A stretch of 32,580 bases of DNA from a bacterium. GTDB taxonomy: Bacteria > CSSED10-310 > JAFGSJ01. Shown in pieces: positions 1 through 8,533 of the stretch. The notes under the pieces are model-generated. The model was not told where the DNA came from and searched no databases. It saw only the letters and a program-made list of their open reading frames with translations. The stretch is from NCBI GenBank assembly GCA_016934675.1, contig JAFGSJ010000162.1:1-32580 (forward strand). The letters are read 5' to 3'. Each line of letters opens with the position of its first letter. The first letter of the stretch is position 1. A program made the translations under genes and the position numbers.

Positions 1-31
1 ACCTCCATGAGATTTTTGTTTCACAGAGATC

Positions 32-37
32 ATTATA
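32..37 (-). promoter_or_regulatory. Extended -10 promoter facing out of the window
   Basis: On the minus strand the bases read TGCTATAAT, a perfect extended -10 element (TGnTATAAT). No good -35 is seen 16-18 bases upstream, as expected for extended -10 promoters. It would drive a gene leaving the window on the left. The rest of 1-213 holds no convincing gene. Confidence 0.35.
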
Positions 38-213
38 GCACAAATTAATATGAATTGCACTCATATTTTAAGAACGAATTACTAGTATTGAAGCTCCCCA
101 AACCTATGTTATGACCGGCTTGCTGCCACCTTTGCCCTCTCCGGTACTTCAGAAATGTGAATAGTCACGATAACAATCGAATAAATGGTCCAGGTGGTAT
201 TGTCCCCATTTTT

Positions 214-396
214 TTATGGACCGACTAAACCGCCGGTCACCTGGGTCAAACGATTAGATGAGGTGTCATTGTCATACGCAATCCGCACAATAAAACGGAT
301 CAGCACCGTCGATTGAGGTCCTTTGTCCACAGGAGTTCCAGGAGCATGAAGCACCGGCATCGGTCCCGAAAAATTATCGACTGTCCCTCCGGTCAC
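214..396 (-). pseudogene. Coding-like remnant, possible 3' end of a lost repeat protein
   Basis: About 60 codons in good codon usage end in TAA. The open frame continues upstream to about 492, but beyond 396 the translation stops looking like protein and there is no Shine-Dalgarno sequence before the nearest GTG (394-396). That suggests the 3' end of a gene whose 5' part has been lost. The motif VTGGTV near its start recurs as VTGGLV at its end, about 51 codons apart, so the lost protein may have had tandem repeats. The stretch between contains a hydrophobic beta-like segment (IRFIVRIAYDND). I recognise no family. It could also be a chance ORF. Confidence 0.25.
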
Positions 397-425
397 TCGA
401 AATATGCATTTCGTTGCACTATATA
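397..425 (+). promoter_or_regulatory. Candidate sigma-70 promoter for the small ORF at 457
   Basis: TCGAAA (397-402) and TATATA (420-425) are separated by 17 bases. The predicted transcript start, near 432, lies about 25 bases before the ATG at 457. The -35 matches the consensus at four of six bases. Confidence 0.3.
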
Positions 426-456
426 AGTAGGCATGAAAGAATGAGGTAGACTGATC

Positions 457-618
457 ATGATTAAAAAACTGCTCATGGTTGCTTTGACGAGTTTAGCTGC
501 AACTGCTTATATCAAACGTCGCGAAATTGCTTATGCCACTATCGGTGCGGTGGCATCGGTCGAAGAAAAATTGAGAAAGCTACTCGATGACGTCTCGCAA
601 CGTTATTTATCGTCCTGA
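457..618 (+). CDS. Small protein of 53 aa, unknown function
   Basis: ATG at 457 is preceded by GAGGT (443-447) at nine-base spacing, and a plausible promoter sits just upstream. The product begins MIKKLLMVALTSLAATAY, a short hydrophobic segment behind two lysines that resembles a signal anchor or membrane-surface helix. It is followed by KRRE, another alpha-helical stretch, and an amphipathic tail rich in E, K, L and D. No cysteines are present and no family is recognised. The cluster of basic residues after the hydrophobic part suggests a small inner-membrane-associated protein. It lies alone, between a gene remnant and a hairpin. The frame is short enough to be chance, but the ribosome site and the lysine-hydrophobic start favour a real gene. 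Confidence 0.45.
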   Translation: MIKKLLMVALTSLAATAYIKRREIAYATIGAVASVEEKLRKLLDDVSQRYLSS

Positions 619-687
619 GAAGTGATCCCAGGAAGAAGAAGGTTTACTCCGGATTGATCAGCGATATTCTACCCGGAAATATATTGT

Positions 688-720
688 GGCTTTCTTGAGT
701 CGGACTCATTTCTGAAAGCC
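688..720 (+). terminator. Nested stem-loop after the small ORF
   Basis: GGCTTTC (688-694) pairs with GAAAGCC (714-720). Inside it GAGTC (697-701) pairs with GACTC (703-707), although one of the two stems would probably dominate. No run of T follows, so an intrinsic terminator is not certain. Apart from this and the promoter at 828-856, I see nothing in 619-925. Confidence 0.3.
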
Positions 721-827
721 TTAAAGCACTTCTGGTCTTCACTATCTTCACATCCTAAACATCCACCTTGCTTTACATTCTGTGAAATGCTGATGCTGAG
801 ACCATTTTCAAGACTTCTGTCTTAGAC

Positions 828-856
828 TTGAGCCAAAGCATTTGTATTGGTATAAT
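828..856 (+). promoter_or_regulatory. Sigma-70 promoter of the kinase gene at 926
   Basis: TTGAGC (828-833) and a perfect TATAAT (851-856) are separated by exactly 17 bases. Transcription would start near 863, giving a leader of about 63 bases. Confidence 0.6.
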
Positions 857-925
857 ACGGTTGGAATGCGATTTGGATTATGATCTTCATTTGTAACAGG
901 AAAGAAAAGCGAGACACGGTGCCTA

Positions 926-3900
926 ATGGTTAATCTGGGGGACATAATAGGTCCATATTGCCTGCGTGATGAAATAGGTCGGGGTGGGATGGGGGTCGTC
1001 TTCAGGGCAGAGCATTTGACCAGTGGTGAGCAGGTTGCCCTGAAAACAGTAGTGGTCCAGAACCAGGAGCATGTCCAGAGCATACGACGGGAGATTCATA
1101 CGCTGGCGAAAATCGATCATCCCGGTGTGGTCAGGATACTGGATGAGGGGTTATACCAGAGTGTGCCCTGGTATGCCATGGAACTCCTGGAAGGTAAGAC
1201 ACTCCGGTCGTATATTGAATCGACCCTGGTTCGAGAAACTAAATCACCTACAGATGTGACCATTCGAGTCGCAGATTTGCAGAAAATGCTGAATACGAAA
1301 ACGGTTCCTGACGGTCATTTGGGTAGGGATTTGTTGAAGAGTGTACGAGTTTTTCCAGATCAAGCTTCTTCGGTAGTCAGGCCCTATGAAATGGACCATG
1401 AAAAAATGGTTTTGGTGTTCAGCATAATCACCCGGATATGTCTGACACTGTCATATTTACATGGTGAAGGTATCATTCATCAGGACCTCAAGCCGGGCAA
1501 TATTTTCATCCGACCCGATGGTATGCCTGTCCTGGTTGATTTTGGGTTAATGTCCCAGTGCGGTGGACGTACCAGTCGTGAGGTCCTGTCATTAGTCCAT
1601 ACACAATGTGGTACGGTCAATTATATGGCTCCCGAGCAGATTCGGGGTGAATATGTAGATGCCCGGGCGGACCTGTATGCGCTTGGCTGCATATTTTATG
1701 AAGTTCTGATTGGTCGACCTCCTTTTTTTGGTGAAAATGTTTATCAGATTATAAACGATCATATCTGCAAAGTGCCCGAACCACCTTCTTCTATCATCAC
1801 TAATCTGCCTGAACAGATTGATGCATTGATCATGCGTTTACTTGAAAAGAACGCTTTGAGACGTCAGGGATATGCGGTTGATGTAGCGCGGATATTGATG
1901 ACAGCGGGTGCGACTCTGGTTGAAGAAGTGAGCCATTTGTCCGCTCGGCCCTATCTGTATCGGGCACGCTTTACAGGTCGAGAGTCGATCATGAACGAGT
2001 TGAGCAGGCGTTTGGATGATCTCGAGTCCGACCACGGATGTCTGGTCATTATCGAGGGTGATAGTGGCACAGGGAAAACACGTTTACTCATGGAGTTAGC
2101 CCTCGTGGTCACTGAACGTGGTCAATTGTTTCTATCGACAGAATGTATGCAGAAAAGGAGAAGACCACTCGAAGCGTTCAGAAAGCCTTTGCAAGCCATT
2201 GCTGATTTTTGTCGGGAACAGGGTGTCAAGCAAACGCGCCAGATAATGGGTGTTCGGACGGGGGTTCTTGGCCTGTATGAACCCGCACTCCTTGATTTAC
2301 CGGGTATTGAATCGGTGCCCCCACTTGAGGAGCTGGGCCCTGAAGCCGCACTGCTCAGACTTTATACCTATCTCTTCGAGACTCTGCTCGCTTTCTCTGA
2401 CAATAAACCGCTCATTCTCTTGATCGATGATCTGCAATGGGTAGATGAGTTAACCATGGGTTTTTTGGATTTTCTATTCAGACAGGAGCAACTTCATGAT
2501 ACAGGACTGATGGTTATAGGGACCTGCTTATCTGGTGAGGAAACCTCTGAATTGAAGACACTCATGGAAACAAGGTTACTCAATCATTATACGCTTGATC
2601 GATTACCCGACTCAGCAGTTTCGAGAATGATCGCCGACATGCTCGCACTTGAATCTCCTCCCAATCTGTTTACACAAATGTTGACCAGACATGGTGAGGG
2701 TAATCCCTTTTTTATCTCTGAATATCTTCGGACAACAGTTGAAGAACAGTATTTACAGCGGGACAGGGCCGGTATCTGGCATTTAGCTGATCATGATGTT
2801 TATCTTGATTCGGGCAAGAAATTCTTTGGCCTGGCCATACCTGCAACCCTTCGAGACTTAGTCCAGCAACGTTTTCGATCGCTTTCAGCCCAAGCCCTGA
2901 CCATGATCGAAGCTGCCGCTGTTATCGGTAGAGAGTCCAGTTACCGGCTTTTGCATCAGATGGTTAACCTCGATGAGACTGATTTTCTTGAGGCTATCGA
3001 TGAATTGATCAGGAAAAAAATCTTCGTAGAAAGCGAGAGCGGTGCGCTTCGTTTCGGGCAAAATCTGTTCCGCGAAATGACGTACGATCAGTTAACAAAT
3101 GAGCAGCGGATAATGCTTCATGCCCAAGCCGCTCAAGCGATAGAGCTGTTGTTTGCAGAACATGCCGACGATTACTCGGATGAACTGGCACATCATCATG
3201 AGCAAGCAGGACAAATCAAGCAGGCCCTTCATTGGAATAGAAAGGCAGCAGAACATTCAAAATTCATGTTCGCGAATAAGAAAGCGTTATCTTATCTCGA
3301 CAAGGCGCTCGAGCTGCTCCCGCTCGATGATCACCTTCAGAGGGTCGAGTTGCTCTTTTTACGGGAGGGTGTTCTGGATATTGTTGGAGACAGGGCTTCC
3401 CAACATCGTGATCTGGTGGAACTGCAGCAGTTGAGTGAGCGATTGCAGGACATTGTTATCACGGGTCGGTTATATTTACGCCAAGCCCGCTTATTGGAGC
3501 GACAGGGTGCCTATTTTGATGCCATTCAGAAAGCGGAACAAGCGATCAGGCAGGGTCGACTGGCACAACAGATCAGACATGAGGCCGAAGCATATCTCTT
3601 ATTGGGTACCGCTCATCTCCAACTCGGCGATCTGGAAACAGCCCAGCGCAAGTTTGAACAAACATTGGCCATGGCTCATGTAGCCAAGTTGCGAACACTC
3701 GAGATTGATTGTCTCAATGAATTATCGGCCCTGGCGATTCACCAGGATGATCAGGTTAAGAGCCTGGCCTTTGCAGAACAGGCCCTGGAAATCTGTCAAG
3801 ACTATTCCTATCAAACGGGAATGGCCCGGGCCCATTGGAACCTGGGACGGGTCTATGATCAACTACATGCAGATCACAGGCGATCCCTTGAAAGCATGGA

Positions 3901-4726
3901 GACGGCCCGACGGATTTTCAGGGAAACAGGTAATCTACCAGAAGAGGCTCAGACTGTGCTGAGTATGGGCACACTCTTTTTTACAATGAGGGTTTTGCCC
4001 GAGGCCCTTAACTGCTTTGAACATGCTCTGCGCATCAATCGTCAGACCGGTGATTTTAAAGCACAAGCCGCGGCTATTACTCAGCATGGACTCATGACCC
4101 TGTTTCTCGGTGATCGGGGCATGGCCCGCCTTCTTTTCCAACAAGCACATGATCTTTATCTGAAAAGCGGTTCTGTGGTGGATATCGCTGAAGTCTGCTC
4201 GTTTCTCGGCTTGGTCTGTTATCTGGAACATGACCTCGATTGTGCGGCCGATTATTGTGCTCGAGCAGTATCGGCCGCATCTTCCACTTCCCTTGACAAG
4301 CTCTTGGGGACGACCACCATGATCAATGGCCGGATTTTGCTCGGGATGCAACGCATCGATGAGGCCGAACAGGCGTACAACAAAGCTCTGAAAATCAGGA
4401 ATCCACTGAAATCCATGGCGGAAATAATCGAGACTAAAATTGCTCTCGCTCGCGTTCTCGTCTATAAAAACGAGCCTAATCAGGCCCTGAAGACCCTGGA
4501 ACCATTGCTCGAATTCATATCATTGTTGAACTTCAAGGACCTGTTTCAGCCACTTCTTGCCCTCCATGACTGTCATTGTATCTTCAAAGCCTGTTTTGAT
4601 GATCGGACTGAAATGATTGCAGCCACTGCGAATGTACTCGTTCAGACTGAAGCAGAGAAAATCCCTGATCCACGTTTGAAACAAACGTATCTCAGCAAGA
4701 ATCAGCTTCATTCATGGTTTCACTGA
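926..4726 (+). CDS. Ser/Thr protein kinase fused to AAA-type ATPase and TPR repeats
   Basis: The 1266-residue protein is cytoplasmic, with no signal peptide or membrane segment. Residues 8-325 are a Hanks-type kinase: glycine loop GRGGMG near 18-23, lysine K40, HQDLKPGN at 185-192, DFG at 205-207 and APE at 235-237. The catalytic loop has HQD in place of HRD. About 55 extra residues (roughly 102-160) are inserted between the hinge and helix E. Residues about 348-600 form a STAND/AAA-like ATPase with an intact Walker A (GDSGTGKT, 378-385) and Walker B (LILLIDDLQWVD, near 497). Residues about 765-1220 are tandem TPR repeats. The architecture resembles PknK-type kinases but lacks a DNA-binding output domain. 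The start has only a weak ribosome site. No phosphatase is adjacent, but a PP2C enzyme lies at 16067-17821. Confidence 0.92.
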   Translation: MVNLGDIIGPYCLRDEIGRGGMGVVFRAEHLTSGEQVALKTVVVQNQEHVQSIRREIHTLAKIDHPGVVRILDEGLYQSVPWYAMELLEGKTLRSYIESTLVRETKSPTDVTIRVADLQKMLNTKTVPDGHLGRDLLKSVRVFPDQASSVVRPYEMDHEKMVLVFSIITRICLTLSYLHGEGIIHQDLKPGNIFIRPDGMPVLVDFGLMSQCGGRTSREVLSLVHTQCGTVNYMAPEQIRGEYVDARADLYALGCIFYEVLIGRPPFFGENVYQIINDHICKVPEPPSSIITNLPEQIDALIMRLLEKNALRRQGYAVDVARILMTAGATLVEEVSHLSARPYLYRARFTGRESIMNELSRRLDDLESDHGCLVIIEGDSGTGKTRLLMELALVVTERGQLFLSTECMQKRRRPLEAFRKPLQAIADFCREQGVKQTRQIMGVRTGVLGLYEPALLDLPGIESVPPLEELGPEAALLRLYTYLFETLLAFSDNKPLILLIDDLQWVDELTMGFLDFLFRQEQLHDTGLMVIGTCLSGEETSELKTLMETRLLNHYTLDRLPDSAVSRMIADMLALESPPNLFTQMLTRHGEGNPFFISEYLRTTVEEQYLQRDRAGIWHLADHDVYLDSGKKFFGLAIPATLRDLVQQRFRSLSAQALTMIEAAAVIGRESSYRLLHQMVNLDETDFLEAIDELIRKKIFVESESGALRFGQNLFREMTYDQLTNEQRIMLHAQAAQAIELLFAEHADDYSDELAHHHEQAGQIKQALHWNRKAAEHSKFMFANKKALSYLDKALELLPLDDHLQRVELLFLREGVLDIVGDRASQHRDLVELQQLSERLQDIVITGRLYLRQARLLERQGAYFDAIQKAEQAIRQGRLAQQIRHEAEAYLLLGTAHLQLGDLETAQRKFEQTLAMAHVAKLRTLEIDCLNELSALAIHQDDQVKSLAFAEQALEICQDYSYQTGMARAHWNLGRVYDQLHADHRRSLESMETARRIFRETGNLPEEAQTVLSMGTLFFTMRVLPEALNCFEHALRINRQTGDFKAQAAAITQHGLMTLFLGDRGMARLLFQQAHDLYLKSGSVVDIAEVCSFLGLVCYLEHDLDCAADYCARAVSAASSTSLDKLLGTTTMINGRILLGMQRIDEAEQAYNKALKIRNPLKSMAEIIETKIALARVLVYKNEPNQALKTLEPLLEFISLLNFKDLFQPLLALHDCHCIFKACFDDRTEMIAATANVLVQTEAEKIPDPRLKQTYLSKNQLHSWFH

Positions 4727-4782
4727 AAGATTGAAGCATTTTGGATACAGATTGAAGCGACCAAGATCAGCCGGTATGAGGA

Positions 4783-5325
4783 TCAAGCGGCGGATGTCCT
4801 GAATTTGGTTGTTTCGCTGAAGCGGGGGTGGTCTTTTTCCATGTGCTGGCCTTCTTCGGACTCCCACCAGTCAACATCAAGATGGTCCGTGAACAACACG
4901 CCATCGAGATGGTCAATTTCATGTTGAAGGACCCTGGCCAGGAGCCCTTTACAAGGTATTGTCTTGTTTTGACCATCAAGTGTTTGAAAACGGACGGTCA
5001 CCTGTTCCGGACGTATCACAACACCATGATAGCCGGGCACGCTCAGACATCCTTCTTCATAATCAACCTGACCGCTGGATTTTGTGATCTCCGGGTTGAT
5101 AAAAACCATGGGGTGTAATTCCTCACCTTCATTGGAAATGTCAATGGTAACAATCCTTTGTGACACACCGACTTGTGGTGCTGCCAAGCCAATACCTTTG
5201 GAACAATACATGGTTTCGAGCATGTCACGAGCCAATGTTTTAATCTCGGGTGTGATTTGTTTGATCGGATCGGCTTTTTTTCTCAAAACCGGGTCGCTGA
5301 ATGTCCGAACAACCTGGATTGTCAT
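4783..5325 (-). CDS. def: Peptide deformylase
   Basis: A metalloenzyme that removes the formyl group from the N-terminal methionine of new proteins. All three family motifs are present (residue numbers count from the upstream ATG at 5331): GIGLAAPQ at 46-53, EGCLS at 93-97 with the metal-binding cysteine C95, and QHEIDH at 136-141, whose two histidines and glutamate complete the site. Length (180 aa) is normal. AAAGGAG lies only one base before the ATG at 5331 but seven before the ATG at 5325, so I chose the latter. The gene is convergent with the kinase gene and has no fmt neighbour, which is often adjacent elsewhere. The C-terminal ~30 residues are charged and variable. Confidence 0.95.
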   Translation of the reverse strand: MTIQVVRTFSDPVLRKKADPIKQITPEIKTLARDMLETMYCSKGIGLAAPQVGVSQRIVTIDISNEGEELHPMVFINPEITKSSGQVDYEEGCLSVPGYHGVVIRPEQVTVRFQTLDGQNKTIPCKGLLARVLQHEIDHLDGVLFTDHLDVDWWESEEGQHMEKDHPRFSETTKFRTSAA

Positions 5326-5411
5326 AGGCATACTCCTTTATTAATTTTAAAATAGACTACTTCTTAAATGTTTATGTCAGTTGCAACACAAAAGCAAATC
5401 CCTGGATTTTA

Positions 5412-5440
5412 ATCCTGAAGGTTTGGGCCATGCCTGTCAA
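5412..5440 (-). promoter_or_regulatory. Candidate promoter of def
   Basis: On the minus strand a perfect TTGACA (5440-5435) is followed after 17 bases by CAGGAT (5417-5412), which keeps the key A and T of a -10. A hairpin AAGCAT-TATCG-ATGCTT (5440-5456) just upstream sits at the end of the histidine kinase gene and may end its transcript, although no T-run follows. Confidence 0.3.
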
Positions 5441-5459
5441 AGCATTATCGATGCTTGAT

Positions 5460-6569
5460 TCAGGCTATTGTAGCGGTTGGTTGTTCTGCGGCGGGGAGAG
5501 ATATGATGATACTGGTCCCTCGATCAACTTCTGACTCGACCCTGATATGACCTTCGTGCCGATTAATGATGTGCAGACTGACAGATAAGCCAAGGCCGAT
5601 AAATTTCCGACTGTCCTTGGTGCTGAAGAAGGGATCGAAAATCTTCATGATATGAACCTTGGCAATACCAGTGCCAGAGTCGGTAATTCTTACTTCTACG
5701 CCGTTTTCAATTTTTTCGGTCTGGATTTCTAAGTTACCGCCATTGGGCATGGCTTCGAGAGCATTGAACAGAATATTGATCAGGGCTTGTTTCATCTGAT
5801 CAGGCAAAAGCTTGACTGGAGGAATCGCGTTTTCGAATTGGGTTTTCAATACAACATTATGCGTTCTGATTTCCTTGTCCATCAGGAAAATGATGTCTTC
5901 GAGGAGATGATTGATATTATAATTCAAAAAGTGGGGAGCAGTCGGACCGGCAAAATCAACGATCTGACGGGTCAACTGGGCAATTCGGAAGACCTCGTTT
6001 TCTATGTGATTCAGCATTTCTTTGGCTTGATCGTGGTCTGAAAATTCCTCCCGGATTAAATAAATATAGTTTTTGATAGCTTCAAGTGGATTATTGATTT
6101 GATGTACGACCGTCGTAGCTAATCGCCCGATGCCGGCTAATTTTTCGATGAGCAAGGCTTGGTTTTCGAAAAGCAAGCGTTCACGTTGAGCATTGACTTG
6201 GACAGAGATATCCCTGACGAACCCGATTATACCTCTGACATTGTTATCATTATCACGAACGGTGGATACATCGAGGGCAATATCGATGGTCCTGCCGTCC
6301 TTTGCTGATACTCTGGTGTGAAATGAAGCAGAGTCGGAGTCACCACTTAGACGTTTTGCCATTGCCTGACTAATCCGGTCACGTTCTTCAGGATGAATGA
6401 TCAAAGCAGGGTCTGTGCCGATGAGTTCATGCTCCGGAACATTGAGTTTCTGCGTAATTTGTTTATTCACAAAGGAGAATGTTGATTGTTCATTAATCAG
6501 AAAAATCCCGATATTAGCTTGATCGAGCAGATTTCTTAACAATGGATTCTGGTCCAGCAAACTGATCAT
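5460..6569 (-). CDS. PAS-domain sensor histidine kinase
   Basis: A soluble histidine kinase with no membrane segments. Residue numbers count from an alternative ATG at 6608. A PAS domain (about 28-135) ends in a PAC-like segment (GFVRDIS). The dimerisation box GRLATTVVHQINNPLEAIKN carries the phosphate-accepting histidine at 169. The ATPase domain has the N box (QALINILFNALEAM), DSGTGI, FFSTK and GLGLSVS. The preferred start is 6569: AGAGAG lies eight bases upstream, and the promoter at 6626-6654 would leave only an 11-base leader for 6608. It is divergent from the receiver gene at 6837, its most likely partner. Confidence 0.93.
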   Translation of the reverse strand: MISLLDQNPLLRNLLDQANIGIFLINEQSTFSFVNKQITQKLNVPEHELIGTDPALIIHPEERDRISQAMAKRLSGDSDSASFHTRVSAKDGRTIDIALDVSTVRDNDNNVRGIIGFVRDISVQVNAQRERLLFENQALLIEKLAGIGRLATTVVHQINNPLEAIKNYIYLIREEFSDHDQAKEMLNHIENEVFRIAQLTRQIVDFAGPTAPHFLNYNINHLLEDIIFLMDKEIRTHNVVLKTQFENAIPPVKLLPDQMKQALINILFNALEAMPNGGNLEIQTEKIENGVEVRITDSGTGIAKVHIMKIFDPFFSTKDSRKFIGLGLSVSLHIINRHEGHIRVESEVDRGTSIIISLPAAEQPTATIA

Positions 6570-6625
6570 GACCCAATCTCTCTTCAGCAGATTCGTCCAT
6601 GGAGACATGTTATCGTGTAAAAATC

Positions 6626-6654
6626 ACAATACTCTGATAGGGTGAAAATGTCAA
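6626..6654 (-). promoter_or_regulatory. Sigma-70 promoter of the histidine kinase
   Basis: On the minus strand a perfect TTGACA (6654-6649) and TATTGT (6631-6626) are 17 bases apart. Transcription would start near 6619. Confidence 0.5.
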
Positions 6655-6724
6655 TAATTTTGTATGGGCCCTGTGTCCCAATATGAGTAGTATGTCCAAT
6701 TTAATGCAGGAAGGCAGGGGTTTT

Positions 6725-6730
6725 TATAAT
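6725..6730 (+). promoter_or_regulatory. Candidate -10 element for the receiver operon
   Basis: A perfect TATAAT lies about 105 bases before the receiver gene. The sequence at the -35 position (TTAATG, 6701-6706, 18-base spacing) is weak. A TTGACT at 6783-6788 nearer the gene is an alternative, but its -10 is poor. Confidence 0.3.
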
Positions 6731-6836
6731 TGAGTGTCCCGGATTCTTCCGGATTCTTTCTATCTCGATTTTTCGTAATGTTTTGACTATAGTACTTTTA
6801 AATGTGCTGTATGGGGTCTCTCGTGGAAAGGCACTT

Positions 6837-7259
6837 GTGAAACCTGGATCAGTAGTGTACTATGAGGCCATGAAACCGAATAAGATCTGCATAATTGACG
6901 GATCACCGTTAGTCCAGGACATCTATCAGATCATTTTCAAGCAGTATGAACTGGAAGGTGTCCGGATCATCCAGGCCCAACGAGGGAAGCAGGCCCTTTT
7001 TTTATTAAGGGCCCATTTGGATACAGACTTGATTGTTCTGGATATGAATTTACCAGATATTAATGGGCTGGCGTTACTGGGTTTTATCAAGCAGCAGAAG
7101 TATTTGCAGGACATTCCGGTGATCGTTGTCAGTAGTAGCGGAAGTGAAGAGGATGTTATGGATGGGCTCCAGATGGGAGCAGAAGCTTTTATCAAGAAAC
7201 CGTTTTTGCCCGCTAATCTGATCAGAGTCATCGATCGGCTTGCATGTAAAAATGTGTGA
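6837..7259 (+). CDS. Single-domain response regulator (CheY-like receiver)
   Basis: A receiver domain with no output domain. Numbering from the ATG at 6870: phosphorylation aspartate D58 in LIVLDMNLPDING, the serine stretch VVSSSG at the Thr/Ser position, and lysine in FIKKPF. The acidic pocket reads IIDGS, so the second of the two usual acidic residues is a glycine; Mg binding may be weakened. GTG at 6837 has GGAAAGG at five-base spacing. The ATG at 6870 is the alternative and gives 129 aa, with only a poor ribosome site. The gene opens a same-strand set (6837-11112) with two Roadblock-like proteins and a receiver-PATAN protein, and faces the histidine kinase. Confidence 0.88.
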   Translation: MKPGSVVYYEAMKPNKICIIDGSPLVQDIYQIIFKQYELEGVRIIQAQRGKQALFLLRAHLDTDLIVLDMNLPDINGLALLGFIKQQKYLQDIPVIVVSSSGSEEDVMDGLQMGAEAFIKKPFLPANLIRVIDRLACKNV

Positions 7260-7317
7260 AGGAGACCAACTTACAATTCGAGTATAATAATACTCACAGT
7301 TCGATCGGATTGAACTC

Positions 7318-8280
7318 ATGAAGAAGGGATACAACACGAATATAGTCTGGCAGGGAGTAGGTTTGCACGTACAGACTGAGTATCAAGGTGAGCAGGGGGG
7401 GCTGGTCGAGACCCTGGTTTTCAGGGAAGGTCATATTATTTTCACCCATCGAAATCCCTCTATCGAGGATGAATCTCAGATTGTGGACATGGTTGTTGAA
7501 AACCAGCACAAAAGGATTTTGACGCTCATCAAGAATGGTTTAATCGGTCAACTTATGAATATGCCTGACCAAAAAGCCAATGCCGAAAAACGAAAGAAAA
7601 GTGCCAAAAAGCAGACAAGTTTTGAAAGTGGGCCCCAGGCGAACAGACAGGATGATTCAGAATTGCCTGAAGTGGGGCCGGAAAGGGGTATGTCCGATCG
7701 AAGTTCAGAAGCGAAGCAAGCTGGAGTTACCTTATCTGAGGACTTGAAGCCTGATCCGGATCTGGTTGTCAAGACTGAAAGCGATGCAATCACCGGAAAA
7801 TATGTCTCCGGGACCCATCTGAAACAAGCTTCACCTAAAGAAAAGGACCGATTACTCCTGGAAAGAATTCGGAAATACTGGACTTCAGAGCGTGGCCAGG
7901 ACCAGAGTAATTGGAAAAAGCTGGAAGCGGTCTTAGGTCAGATGATCGGGCTGATGAACGATATCATTGTGGCCGCAGTTGTGACAGAGAGTGGTTTGCC
8001 CTTAGCCCTGGAACACGGCTCCGATATCGTTTTTCCAACCAAAGAACTCACCCGGCTGTTTCAGAATATCATGCAATTCAAAAACAACTGTATTTCGCCG
8101 ACGCTCGATTTTGGTAAGTTCGAGGAATTGCACGGCTATACGACCAATGTTAATTTCATCATGCGTTGTATCACCGAAAGGGTTTTTCTGATACTGATCG
8201 CCACAAAGCAGGCCAATTTGGGTAAGATGAACACGATTATTACCCAATATAGTTTGATGTTGAAGGTTGTTTTTGATTGA
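7318..8280 (+). CDS. Two-module protein: novel N-terminal domain and Roadblock/LC7-like C terminus
   Basis: The 320-residue protein has three parts. Residues 1-80 form a compact module with GYNTNI, HVQTEYQG and GLVETL, shared with the product of 8534-9553. Residues 82-165 are a charged, probably disordered linker containing SDRSS (126-130). KYVSGTHLK (161-169) is a short conserved motif. Residues about 200-320 resemble Roadblock/LC7: a strand IIVAAVVTESGLPLA, later strands FIMRC and VFLILIATK, and NLGKMN before the last helix, where MglB-type proteins have an xLGL-like turn. Roadblock proteins dimerise and regulate small GTPases of the MglA/Ras type. I recall small proteins with the FNT..HVQTE pattern in other bacteria, but no named function. 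The fold assignment is by pattern, not by search. Confidence 0.8.
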   Translation: MKKGYNTNIVWQGVGLHVQTEYQGEQGGLVETLVFREGHIIFTHRNPSIEDESQIVDMVVENQHKRILTLIKNGLIGQLMNMPDQKANAEKRKKSAKKQTSFESGPQANRQDDSELPEVGPERGMSDRSSEAKQAGVTLSEDLKPDPDLVVKTESDAITGKYVSGTHLKQASPKEKDRLLLERIRKYWTSERGQDQSNWKKLEAVLGQMIGLMNDIIVAAVVTESGLPLALEHGSDIVFPTKELTRLFQNIMQFKNNCISPTLDFGKFEELHGYTTNVNFIMRCITERVFLILIATKQANLGKMNTIITQYSLMLKVVFD

Positions 8281-8533
8281 TCTGGCCCCTGATGGGACGG
8301 GAGACGATGCGATCTCATGCCGCTTTTGTTGACGGACAGACGACGTATCCGAGTAAAAAAAACCAGTTGTCCGCATGCCTGGAACATACTATATTGTTTA
8401 GAAGGTACTGTTTTCCTGATCAGTGACCTGTATTTTAATTATTACATGTATGCGTTATTGTATTATAAATTCTGGTCCGCTTTGATGATTAGACAGATCG
8501 TGGCCTGAGTCCGGAATTATGGAGATAAAATAA

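Noticed and set aside
3935..4351. 138-codon minus-strand frame opposite the first kinase gene
   Set aside because: Lies opposite the TPR-coding part of a real gene; sequence is Cys/His-rich and unlike protein.
6992..7013. Hairpin GGCCCTT...AAGGGCC inside the receiver gene
   Set aside because: It falls within conserved coding sequence and has no T-run after it, so probably incidental.
8317..8508. 63-codon plus-strand frame between the two Roadblock-like genes
   Set aside because: No ribosome site, aromatic-rich composition from AT-rich DNA, no shared motif with neighbours.
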